A model generated the notes under the pieces. It saw only the letters and a program-made list of their open reading frames with translations. It did no database searches and was not told where the DNA came from. From NCBI GenBank assembly GCA_012845835.1, contig JABAKD010000014.1:5255896-5319895 (forward strand): 64,000 bases of DNA, written 5' to 3'. Position numbers and translations under genes: made by a program. The DNA comes from Undaria pinnatifida. Lineage: Eukaryota; Sar; Phaeophyceae; Laminariales; Alariaceae. Below, piece by piece: positions 43,610 to 53,299 of the stretch. Every line of letters begins with the position of its first letter. Position 1 is the stretch's first letter.

Positions 43610-44960
43610 CTTTTGTATGTTGGTGCTGACGTTGATATTGGTGTTGTTGGTGATCTGTGGTGTTGAGGTTGGTGCTGGTGTTGGCGTTGATATCGATATT
43701 GATGTTGATATTGACATTGATGGTGATGTTGATGTTGATTGTAGTATCGATTGCGGCACTGGCATCAATGTTGGTGTTGATTTTGGTAATTGTAATTGAC
43801 TTTTTTTGGTGTGGGTGTTGAAATTGGAATCGCTGTTTGATTATGGTGTTGGCATTTTGTATTGATAATGTTTTCCACATCGGACAGATCACGATCTAGA
43901 TTATTTAGATCCTATGTTTGTCGTTATGATACGTTGTGCGGGATCTGTGTGGTACAGGTCCAACACAGGAAACACGTGGTATCGTTTAGACCATCCGGTT
44001 CTCACCCGGCAACATGATCTGTAGGCAATGCAGATCATATTCATCAGGGATCTGTCTGCCCTGCAAGACATGGATCATGAATAGGGATCTGATCTGCCCG
44101 ACGTGTGTAATGTTTTTTGTTGGTTTTGATGTTGATAGCGATATTGATTTCGATACTGATAGTGATGTTGATGTTGATATTGATAGCGATCTTGATGTTA
44201 GTATTGGTAGTATTGATACTGATGATGGTGTTGATGTGATAGGACGATCGTACCGATTTTGGCGTTCTGAGCGATGTTGATGTTGATCCTGACATTGGTA
44301 TCAATGTTGATGTTGGTTTTGGTTTCGATATTGATGGTGCTGATCTTGAAATCGATATTGATGATGTTGGTGTGATATGGCGATGGTATTATGATGTTGG
44401 TAGCGATGTTGAGGCCGACATTGATATCGATGTTTATGTTGGTTTTGGTTTCGGTATTGATACTGCCATTGACTTCGATTTTGATGTTGATGGGTTGATT
44501 TTGGAACTGATATTCACGTTGATATCGAGGTTGATGTTGAAATGGACATTGACAATGATGTTGTTGTTCCGTCTTGATGGCATCAATTTTGGTATTGGTA
44601 ATGATGCCAACGTTGATCTTGATATCGATGTTGACGTTGTTTTTGTTTTTGATAGTTGTGTTTATGTCAACGTTGATGTCGATATTGATTTTGGGTCTGA
44701 TGTTGACTGCGATGTCGATATTGACCTTGTAATCGATGTTATGGTTGCATTGATATGGATATCGACGATGTAGTTGACGTGATATTATCAATTTTGGTAT
44801 TGATAGCGAAGTGGAGTTGGTGTTGAAGGTGACGTTGATATCGATTTTGGTTCAAATGTTGACAACGGTATTGATGTGGACATTGATGACGATGCTGACT
44901 TTGGAACTGTTATTGACAGTGATGTTGATACCGATATTGAATTTTCTCGATGAAACATAG
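43610..44960. repeat. GATGTT/GATATT hexanucleotide low-complexity tract
   Basis: More than 1 kb of imperfect GATGTTGATATTGAT words is interrupted at 43875-44107 by an inserted element. Plus-strand frames read as Asp/Val/Ile alternations (DVDIDVDI) and minus-strand frames as Asn/Ile/Thr, both open over long distances. With no splice context or start region I treat it as repeat, not gene. Confidence 0.75.
43875..44107. mobile_element. GGACAGATC element, copy 2, with 9-bp target duplication
   Basis: The left end is CCACATCGGACAGATCACGA and the right end GATCTGATCTGCCCGACGTG, then TG. The nine bases TAATGTTTT occur immediately on both sides (43866-43874 and 44108-44116), inside the GATGTT tract. 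A nine-base duplication with imperfect terminal inverted repeats of about 18 bp is typical of Mutator-like elements. It is 233 bp and non-coding. Confidence 0.8.
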
Positions 44961-45383
44961 GTAGGTTGGAGTGCAGCAGTAGCGTGCTGGAGGCGTATTG
45001 GTACTCAATGCCGTACAAGGTTTATGTATGCATGCATGTTTGCTTTTTGCCTATTTTTTCAATGGAGTTTTGTGTTCCATAGTGCCAGGTATGATACGCG
45101 TGGAAATGTGTTGTGTGGTAGCTGTTATGTACTTGTATCTCCCTTTTTCCACCTTTGGTCAATTCTCATCCCGCAGCCGCCGCCGAAGCCGCTGCTTCTG
45201 CGTGAGGTTTTTATTCTGTTTTTATGTTCGTGCTGCTCTTCTTGGCGCTGAGTTTTTCGTTTGTTTGTCTATATGTCGTGTTGCTTTGGCTGGGATGGGC
45301 ACAAGGTATCAGGTACGGCTGTAGGTATGGCACTAGGTGCTGAAGTAGGTGCGGCAAGTACTTTAGGCACAACATTTCACACA

Positions 45384-45625
45384 CATGGGACAGATCACGA
45401 TCTATCCATTGTAGATCATCTAGATCCTATATCGGCCGTTATGATATATTGTGCAGGGCCTGCGTGGCACAGATCCAACCCAGGAAACATGTACTAGGCC
45501 TTTCAGATCACCCGGCTCTCACCCGGCAACATGATCTGTAGGCCATGCAGATCATATACACCAGGGATCTAGCTCCCCTGGAAGGCAAATATAGTGAATG
45601 GGGATCTGATCTGTCCGATGTGCGG
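45384..45625. mobile_element. GGACAGATC element, copy 3
   Basis: The left end is CACACATGGGACAGATCACG and the right end GGGATCTGATCTGTCCGATG, then TG. Interior words (CAACCCAGGAAACATGTACT, CACCCGGCAACATGATCTGT, CCATGCAGATCATA) match copy 2 closely. No clean target duplication is visible. Confidence 0.75.
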
Positions 45626-45756
45626 CTGCTAGGTATTTCAGTGGGTACCACAGTAGATACAACAGTAGCCACGGCAACAGGCTCAAAAATAGGTACGGCA
45701 GTAGGTGTACCACAGTAGGTCTATGGCAGCAGATGTACGGCGGTTGGTGTTCGCTC

Positions 45757-45758
45757 GT

Positions 45759-45840
<82 letters not shown>

Positions 45841-45930
45841 ACCTACCTGCCTGCCTGCCTGCCTCCCTGCCTGCCTCCCTGCCTCCCTGCCTCCCTGCCT
45901 GCATGCATGCATGCCTGCATGCCTGTTTGA
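45757..45930. repeat. (CTGC)n microsatellite
   Basis: About 20 perfect CTGC units are followed by interrupted CTCC, CATG and CTAC variants up to 45930. All frames read as Leu-Pro-Ala-Cys on one strand or Gly-Arg-Gln-Ala on the other and are artefacts. Confidence 0.9.
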
Positions 45931-46049
45931 CTGCCTGCTTGCCTGCCCGTCTGCCTGTCCTGTGAGTTGGTTTGTCTCGGGGTTTCGTTGCTTTGTCTTG
46001 TGGGGTTCGGGGTGGGTGTGACCCGAACAACAATCCCAAGTCGACGGGA

Positions 46050-46310
46050 CAAAATGAGATGGGACGGGATGGGATAAGATGGGATAAGATGGGGTGGGAT
46101 ATCGTTTGGTTTTGTGGTTTTGTGGAGGTGGCGGGAGGTGACTCAGGGGGACAATCATCCCCCGTCGACGGGGTGGGATGGGGTGGGTGGGGTGGGGTAG
46201 CGGGAGGTGGGATGGGATGGGATGGGATGGGATGGGATGGGATGGGATGGGATGGGATGGGATGGGTTGGGATGGGGTGGGGTGGGACTGAATGAGATTG
46301 TACGAGATGG
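46050..46310. repeat. (GGGAT)n / GGGTGGGAT repeat
   Basis: GGGAT pentamers dominate 46055-46095 and 46205-46270, with GGGGTGGG between. Flanking TCGACGGG and TCGACCGG words with GTCCC recur three times (near 46031, 46162 and 46390), hinting at a larger tandem unit of about 130-230 bases. Confidence 0.8.
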
Positions 46311-47231
46311 GATGGAACATCCTTGGGTTTAGGTAGTTTCTTTTCGTCTTGTGGCGTTCGGCGCGGAAGTGATCCGGGGGGATAACCGTCCCTCGTCGAC
46401 CGGATGGAATGGAATGAAATGGGATGGAGAAAAATTCGAAATCAGGATTCGTGGCGAACGTCACGATTCTCAACAATAATATTGTCACGTTTATTTGTCA
46501 CGATTCCTGACATGCTTTGTGTTCATTAGGAATGACCTGAACTGCCGCCTGTTTGTTGAGGGCATCGCTCTGTAAAAAAGGCCTTAGATGGTGGGCACTG
46601 GGGATGCACGGCGTGTGACTTAATAGGCCTAGTTCTTATGCTTCTGGATTAAGAACAGGGGCCATGTGCCGCAGGTAACTGTGGTTCGGATTTTCTCCAG
46701 CGATGTAAGGGGGGTGTCCGTGCGTCGCCAATTATGCCTGTGCTTGTTAAATCAATTCTTATCAGGTAGGTGGGTGCGCCGACGATGTGTTTTTTGGGCC
46801 AGTACCCTTGACGACAAAGCGAAAAAAAAACGGGAAGGAGGGCGATCATAGTAGGGTCATTCTTACTGAAGCCTTTTTTTTCCAAATCTTCCAACTTTTC
46901 CAATTTTTTTTCAACTTGTATCGAAATACGAAGGCGTTCTGTCGGAAACATTGGATTTTTTAGAAATAGTGCGTGCGAAAAACATGAAAAGCTTAAAACT
47001 TCCAAATTTCCAAAATTTCCGGCACTTTATTTTGATAAAATCCAAGCTTTTGTTTAGGAAAATTTGGAAATTTTTCGACACAGCAGCAGCAGTAGTAGTA
47101 GTTTGCTTCGATGAGACTGACCCCATATTTCATGAGAAATAAAATAAAATGAAAGTCGTGTACCCCTTCTGTGCACCGAGCGAGCACCCATGTTTCGAAG
47201 ACGACTACACACAAGTACCAGTATATGGAAT
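46311..47231. other. No confirmed gene
   Basis: A possible terminal exon at 46530-46575 follows GTTCATTAG and ends in TAA, but nothing upstream joins it in phase. Bases 46870-47075 are AT-rich with TTCCAAATYTTCCAA words. No further feature is supported. Confidence 0.3.
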
Positions 47232-47722
47232 TATCAAAGCTACGGTAGTGGGGGGATACCTCCAATTTCACTACTGGTCAAAGCCAAAAAAGGGTATACC
47301 TCTGATCAAGGTTACTGTAGAAGGGGGGTACCCCCAATTTTCACTACCAGGTCAAAGCCAAAAAAGGGTATATCTCTGATCAAGGCTACGATGGTAGGGG
47401 GGTACCCCCAATTTTCACTACCGGGTCAAAGCCAAAAAAGGGTATACCTCTGATCGAGGCTACGGTAGTAGGGGGGTACTCCCATTTTTCACTACCGGGT
47501 CAAAGCCAAAAAAGGGTATACCTCTGATCAAGGCTACGGTAGTAGGGGGGTACCCCCAATTTTCACTACCAGGTCAAAGCCAAAAAAGGGTATACCTCTG
47601 ATCAAGGCTACGGTAGTAGGGGGTTACCCCCAATTTTCACTACCGGTTCAAAGCCAAAAAAGGGTATACCTCTGATCAAGGCTACGGTAGTAGGGGAGTA
47701 CCCCCATTTTTCACTACCGGGT
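47232..47722 (-). repeat. 74-bp minisatellite array 2, inverted
   Basis: About six to seven units of the same 74-bp repeat as at 29388, here as the reverse complement (GGGGGGTACCCCCAATTTTC, ACTACCGGGTCAAAGCCAAA and AAAGGGTATACCTCTGATCA). The right flank (GAGCCACTGGCGCGAGTGAC, CGAAAACACGTTC) is the complement of the left flank of array 1, so array and flank move as one unit. Confidence 0.85.
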
Positions 47723-48215
47723 ATGAGCCACTGGCGCGAGTGACTCTGTGTACCTCACTGACGAAAACACGTTCGGCGATTTTTTTTTGGTGCAGCGCGT
47801 AGATCTAACCACATCCCTTTCCGTATGAATATCGAGAATGTTAAACGCAGCACACGAAAGCCTGTGACCGCGAAGAAAACAGGGCCCCGGGGGTCATTCG
47901 CGCGAGTGACAGCGCACCACTGAAAAAAAGTGAAGTGCCCAAAACAACATAGCCCCCCTACCGTAGCATTGGTCTAACGGTAGCCCCCCCCCCAACTTTT
48001 CTTCAACGAAATCGCCGGTTTTGAAACCAGTTCCCGGTCGTATCTCCTGAAATACGGTGTCCCTAGACACCCCGACGTCATCGTTCGATGATAGACCTTT
48101 GCACACAAGAAAATATATGGAGACTTTGTTCTGGTAGTGTCGTTTTCCTTTCCCGTGGTGACCAGCCATGAAACGGTCGTGAAAAAAATATAGCTGATTT
48201 TGGGGGGGGGCTGTC
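47723..48215. other. Composite element flank, no gene
   Basis: Words such as TCATTCGCGCGAGTGACAGC, TTCCGTATGAATATCGAGAA and GTTAAACGCAGCACACGAAAG recur in related form at 48540-48780 and 50120-50170, marking pieces of the same composite mobile DNA. No open frame shows coding character. Confidence 0.5.
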
Positions 48216-48493
48216 GACGCGTGCTACGATAGAGGTATTAAGGTATACCTTTTTTTGGCGAAAATTGTTTCTGAACGATGGGGCTCTTTAACCCAAAATC
48301 GTCGGAAATGTGCAAAAAAAAAATTGTCATGATTCTCGTCGTGTACGTCGTCGGCAATGGGATTTTTCCTCCGGTGCACATGGCAATTTTGATTTTTCTC
48401 CAAATCAGTTTTTGGGAGAGGTCTTAAGCACCCAAATTGAGGGGTAGTATTAGAAAAAAAGGTGGTGCACCCCTCTATCGTAGCACACGCGTC
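48216..48493. mobile_element. GACGCGTGC TIR element, copy 4
   Basis: The left end is GACGCGTGCTACGATAGAGG and the right end CCTCTATCGTAGCACACGCG, then TC (one extra CA pair). The interior has ATGGGGCTCTTTAACCCAAA and AATCGTCGGAAA, then AAATCAGTTTTTGGGAGAGG and TCTTAAGCACCCAAATTGAG. It is a well preserved 278-bp copy without coding potential. Confidence 0.85.
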
Positions 48494-48802
48494 TACCATA
48501 GAATCAATCTGTTACGATACACCCCTTTTCTCACGACCGGGGACCTGGGCCAGAGTCGCACGAGTAACAACCCTGTACAACCTCACTGAAAAAAACACGT
48601 CATTATTAGGCGATTTGTTTAGCGCAGCGGCGCTACGCTATATACAACCATATCCCAATGGGGATTCATATCGAAAAATAAAAACAGCAGGTGCGCTCAC
48701 GAAAGCCTTTTTACGACCGCAAGGAACGGGGGGGGCGGTCACTCGCAAGAGTGACCCCGAGCCGATTGCAAACAAAAGGGTCCCAAAAAACACCCCCCTC
48801 TA

Positions 48803-49344
48803 GACGCTTGCTACGATAGAGGCGCACCACTTTTTTTACTAATACTACAAGTACCCGGTAGTGAAAATTGGGGGTACCCCACTACTACCGTAGCCTTGAT
48901 CAGAGGTATACCCTTTTTTGGCTCAGACCCGGTAGTGAAAATTGGGGGTACCCCCCTATTACCGTAGCCTTGATCAGAGGTATACCCTTTTTTGGCTTTG
49001 ACCCGGTAGTGAAAATTGGGGGTACCCCCCCACTACCGTAGCCTTGATCAGAGGTATACCCTTTTTTGGCTTTGAACTAGTAGTGAAATTGGGGGTACCC
49101 CCTTACTACAATAGCCTTGATCAGAGGTATACCCTTTTTGGGCTTTGACCCGGTAGTGAAAATTGGGGGTATCCCCCCACTACCGTAGCCTTGATCAGAG
49201 GTATACCCTTTTTTGGCTTTGAACTAGTAGTGAAATTGGGGGTACCCCCTTACTACAATAGCCTTGACCAGAGGTATACCCTTTTTTGGCTTTGACCCGG
49301 TAGTGAAAATTGGGGGTACCCCCCCTACTACCGTAGCCTTGATA
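48803..49344 (+). repeat. 74-bp minisatellite array 3 joined to a TIR end
   Basis: Bases 48803-48841 are a left terminus of the TIR family (AGACGCTTGCTACGATAGAG, GCGCACCACTTTTTTTA). It runs straight into about seven units of the 74-bp repeat in the same orientation as array 1. Some units carry the variant TTTGAACTAGTAGTGAAATT and CCTTACTACAATAG, itself duplicated as a two-unit block (49075 and 49225), which shows unequal exchange within the array. Confidence 0.85.
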
Positions 49345-49391
49345 CCGAGGGATTATCGCGAATCACGACACGCATGCTATACGGTAGAGGT

Positions 49392-49663
49392 GACGCGTGT
49401 GCTACCTACGATAGAGACGAACCACTTTTGTTCTAAGGTTTCCTCAATTTGGGAGCTTGTTTTATAAAGACGCTCTCCCAAAAGACTGATTTGGAGAAAA
49501 CTAAAAACCCTACCGGACATGAAAACTCCCGTGGCCTAGGTGTAGAGCGAGAATCACGCAAAAAAAAATGGCCATTTTCCGACGATTTTGGGTTAAGGAG
49601 CCCCGTCACTCAGAAAACATTTCAGACCAAAAAAAGGGTGTACCTCGTATCGTAGCATGCGTC
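49392..49663. mobile_element. GACGCGTGC TIR element, copy 5
   Basis: The left end is GACGCGTGTGCTACCTACGA and the right end TACCTCGTATCGTAGCATGC, then GTC. The interior is in the AGCTT-to-CCGACGATTTTGGGTT orientation with TCCTCAATTTGGGAGCTT and CCGTGGCCTAGGTGTAG. A further partial terminus (GGTAGAGGTGCACGCCAACT) abuts it at 49664. Confidence 0.8.
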
Positions 49664-50171
49664 GGTAGAGGTGCACGCCAACTTTTGTCTTGGGCTCTTC
49701 TCGCTTCGGGGGAGTTCTAGTGATATTTGGCCCATAAACTGATCGTGCGGGGGGGGGGGGGGGGAATGCAACGCTGATGAGCGATCCCGTGGACCTGGGC
49801 ATGTACGAAGCAAGCGTCGTGTGCTCCCCGATAGAGGTCTCACATCCTTTTGATTTCTTTTTTTGTTCCTGAATGACGGGCCTCCTTTTAAAACCCATCT
49901 CACAATCGTCCGAGGAATGTCGTCGTTGCCGTTCTTTTTATCAATCTGAGCTTTTTGTAAACGTAGGATCGTGAATTTTTGCTTTTTATCGGGGTGCAGA
50001 ACCTTCAGTTTCAGTCAAAATCGTTTTTTTTTTCTCGTAGGTTGAGGTAAAAAGGACTGCTTAAGCAAGGCACCGGACAAGGCTACGGCGATGGGGGTAC
50101 TCCCATTTTCCCTGCGGGACTTCACCTAGTCCCACGAGTGACTCTGCACAACATCACGGACGAAAATAATT
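49664..50171. other. Fragments of TIR elements, no gene
   Basis: Partial ends occur at 49664-49690 and 49810-49930 (CCCCGATAGAGGTCTCACAT, TGAATGACGGGCCTCC). A G run lies at 49748-49764. Bases 50045-50170 share CACGAGTGACTCTGCACAAC and ATCACGGACGAAAATA with the 47.7 kb flank. Confidence 0.5.
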
Positions 50172-50437
50172 GACGCGTCCTATACGATAAAGGGTAGCAT
50201 TTTTCGCCTGAAAAATATTTCTGAATGACGGGGCTCCTTAACCCAAAATCGTCGAAAATAGGCATTTTTTTTTGGCGTGGTTCTTGTTGTGTACCTAGGC
50301 CGTGTGATATTTTTTCATCCGGTAGTAGCATTTTTTTTTTTTTTCTTCTCCAAATCTGTTTTTGGGGGAGGTCTTAAGCTCCCAGATTTAGGTACCCTAA
50401 GAAAAAAAAGTGGTTCATCTTTATCGTAGCACGCGTC
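50172..50437. mobile_element. GACGCGTGC TIR element, copy 6
   Basis: The left end is GACGCGTCCTATACGATAAA and the right end TCATCTTTATCGTAGCACGC, then GTC. The interior matches copy 4 (GAATGACGGGGCTCCTTAAC, AAATCGTCGAAAATAGGCAT, TTTGGGGGAGGTCTTAAGCT). A T run of about 15 lies in the middle. Confidence 0.8.
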
Positions 50438-50610
50438 AATTTAGGAATCTGTTTTGGCACAGCGTAGCTTACCATCCCACTGCGGAGAGTAATATCCCAA
50501 AATTAGAACAGCACGAGAAACTCAACTGGACGCTAGAGGGAACACGGGGGGGTCACTTTCGGCAGTTACCCCGAGCCACCGGGAAAAAGCAGGCCCCAGA
50601 AGTGACCCCC

Positions 50611-50869
50611 GACGCGTGCTGCGATAGAGGTGCACCACTTTCTTTCTTAATACTACCCCTCAATTTGGGAGCTTAAGACCTCGCCCAAAAACTGATTTGG
50701 AGAAAAAAATAAAGCTGCTATCGGATGAAAAATCCCATGGCCTAGGTACACAACGAGAGTCACGAAAAAGAAAATGGCGTATTTTCCGACGATTTTGGGT
50801 TAAGGAGCCCTGTCATTCAGAAAAATAAATAGCCAAAAAAAAAGTGCTATTTCTATCGTAGCATGCTTC
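50611..50869. mobile_element. GACGCGTGC TIR element, copy 7
   Basis: The left end is GACGCGTGCTGCGATAGAGG and the right end CTATTTCTATCGTAGCATGC, then TTC. The interior is in the orientation opposite to copy 6 and carries CAATTTGGGAGCTTAAGACC and GACGATTTTGGGTTAAGGAG. It lies 173 bases from copy 6, so the two form an inverted pair. Confidence 0.8.
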
Positions 50870-50946
50870 TCCCCTATACCGTAGCCATGTGGTCAGACCC
50901 CAGAAAAAGGAACGGTGTGTACCTCTACCGTCGCACGCGCCATCAA

Positions 50947-51281
50947 TATGCTACGGTGGAGGTGGACCACTTTTTTCTGTGACTCCTCTCACTGTGGGAG
51001 GTTAAGACATGTCCTTCTTAAACCCGAAAACAGATTTGGAGAGGGGGGACAAAAACTGCTACACCCCCCCAGGATGAAAAATCTCACATATCTGGCCCCC
51101 TACAGGTATCCATACACAAACGAAAATATGATTTTTTTTTCATAAAATCAGATTCGGACTACGATTTTTTTTTTTTTTTTGGGGGGGGGTTAACGGGTCC
51201 CGCCGAATTCAGAAAAATCGTTTCAGACAAAAGAAGAGTGGTATATGCATGCACCTTAATAATTATGTCGTAGCACGCGTC
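50947..51281. mobile_element. GACGCGTGC TIR element, copy 8 (diverged)
   Basis: The left part is ATATGCTACGGTGGAGGTGG and the right end TTATGTCGTAGCACGCGTC. It keeps GGTTAAGACATGTCCTTCTT and CCGAATTCAGAAAAATCGTT but is longer and carries T and G runs near 51165-51190. A stray right terminus (TACCTCTACCGTCGCACGCG) sits just before it at 50918-50940. Confidence 0.7.
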
Positions 51282-51436
51282 GAAAGCCACTCCGATGAGA
51301 GCAACTCCGTCCGCGATGGTGCCGGGTCAAAGAGCCCTTCAACCATTCAGAAAATAGTTCGGCGCAAAAAGTGCTACGAACCTCTATCTCACAGCGCGCG
51401 TCACGAGGCCTTCACAATCTCGCTGGTCTCGGGGTC

Positions 51437-51525
51437 TTGTCGGGTCGGGTCAGGAGGTTTTTCAAATCTCATGGGCTAGGGTTCGAGTCGCCCTTACCCG
51501 ACTCGACCCGCGAGAAGCGACCCGA
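51437..51525. repeat. GGGTCGGGTCAGG with inverted partner
   Basis: TGTCGGGTCGGGTCAGGAGG at 51435 and ACCCGACTCGACCCGCGAGA at 51496 can pair around a loop of about 45 bases. It is related to the tract at 39225-39315. Confidence 0.55.
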
Positions 51526-51529
51526 CATT

Positions 51530-52600
51530 GTTGGAGAATTGCAACGAACAGAGGATGAAACTAGTTGGTGTCCGCGCGACTTCGTGTGCCGTTCTTACGC
51601 AGACAAACAAGGTGTTGTCGCTAAAACACTAGAAAAAGTGCCAACACGAGATTATTTCGCGCGCATAACAAGGGGACGCTCGGTACGCTATTTGAAGGAT
51701 TGGTAACATGGAAGACCGTGGAGTTTTTGTTGTTGCTTTATTTTGGTATGGAGACACCTCGGATTTGGAAGTGGTCGGCGGGGAGCATATATAGACTATA
51801 GAAGAGATATTTTACTGTTTTACGGAAGGACGTTCGATTTTTTTCGGAACCGCGTCTACGCTATCGGACCGACATCTACGCTACGTTCTCGAAGGGCTCG
51901 AAGGGCGAAAAATATAGCAATCGTATCCATAACTGCATTAATTTATACCAAGTATCAAATAGAGCTGAGTCAAGCAAGGTGATGGCGACAAGAAAGGGCA
52001 TAAGATGCGCGCGCGTCGGTCTTGCACGGAAAAAAAGAAAGCTGTTGGAGATTGCAACGAACGGAGGATGATAGTTGGTGTCCGCGCGACTTCGTGTGCT
52101 GTTCTTACGCAGACAAACAAGGTGTTGGCTAAAACAATAGAAAAGAGCCAACAAGATTATTTCGCGCGACTTCGTGTGCCGATATTTCGCGGACAAGTAA
52201 GGTGATGGATATAGGCCGCTAACCGTGCGTTTTCATGTGTCGGTACTCGTAGACAAGCGAGGTGCTGGAGACGACAATGTATATGAGCTGCTTCCGCACG
52301 ACATTGTGCGTCTCGTTCTGTCGTATAGACAAGCAAGCTGTTAGCGAATACAATAACAGTGGGTAAGCGGTGTTGTCCGCGCGACTTCGTGTGCCGGTCT
52401 TTCGCGGAAAGCAAGGTGTGTTGGTGACTGCAACAACAGTCGATAAGATGCTTTTGGCGACACTTCGTGTGCAGGTCTTTCGCAAACAAGCAAGGTGTGG
52501 GCGCGACTGCTGCATAGTAATTGTGAGCCGTTTACCTCGTGACTTCGTGCGTCGGTTTTTCGCAGGAGCATGCGGAGCACAGAATAGTATAGCAGCATGC
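51530..52600. repeat. About 100-bp satellite, GCGCGACTTCGTGTGCCG unit
   Basis: About nine diverged units contain CCGCGCGACTTCGTGTGCCG, TTCTTACGCAGACAAACAAG or TCTTTCGCGGACAAGCAAGG, then GGTGTTGG and a GACTGCAACAACAG-like spacer. The first two full units (51530-51640 and 52040-52150) are the closest pair. Frames on both strands read through without coding character. Confidence 0.75.
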
Positions 52601-53299
52601 ATTGATATTTATTTATTTTTAGCAGGCCCATCGTTCGTCATCATTCAAGACCCCGCCATGATCGCGGGGAATTTGAACAAGAGAACAGATAGGACACCTC
52701 AATGGCAGCATTTATCAAATCAGGTTTCCCAATCGATTGGGCATCACATTCATATTCTTATCAACAATGTTATTATTTCGCGCACTCGTCCAGATAAAAA
52801 CGTGCGGGGCGAAAAACGGAAAAAAAGACAGGACACAGTAGAGGAAAAGAACAACAGTTGCTAGCGAAAGATAGGAAAATAAAAACCAAAAACAGCAAGG
52901 GAAACCACCAACGAAAGAAAAAAGAAAAGAAAACTACAAAGAAAAAGGATAGAAAATGAAGGAAATAGAACAACAAGAAGTACAGCACTACGACGGCGCA
53001 AACCGAAAAATAATGAAAAACACATATGGAAGTTTTTTTCGCACGTCGTTCCCCCGTGCATGCCCCCACCAACAACCCAACCATGCCCCCCGCGACCATC
53101 ATTGGCTTGGTTTTCGCAGGCATTCCCGCCGGGTGTCCTCTAGAGTCCATCCCCATCCCACGTCCTGTTATCATAGTAACTGCACATACATGAGCAGCAA
53201 AGCAAGATTAAGTGGATGTCTTCGAAAGTCCACCCTCCGTCACACATGCTTAGCAGCAAGACATCTACTTACTGTAGCGACACACGAGCAGCAAAGCCA
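52601..53299. other. Region downstream of the minus-strand gene
   Basis: Bases 52800-53000 are A-rich on this strand (T-rich on the gene strand), as expected of a 3' flank. Two copies of GAGCAGCAAAGC..AGTGGATGTCTTC lie at 53193-53225 and 53287-53317, the second overlapping the end of the coding frame. A minus-strand segment near 53060-53130 (MPAKTKPMMVAGGMVGLLVG) is open and could be an exon, but no junction supports it. Confidence 0.35.

Noticed and set aside
45721-46488. Minus-strand frame of 255 codons
   Set aside because: It is the translation of (CTGC)n and (GGGAT)n repeats.
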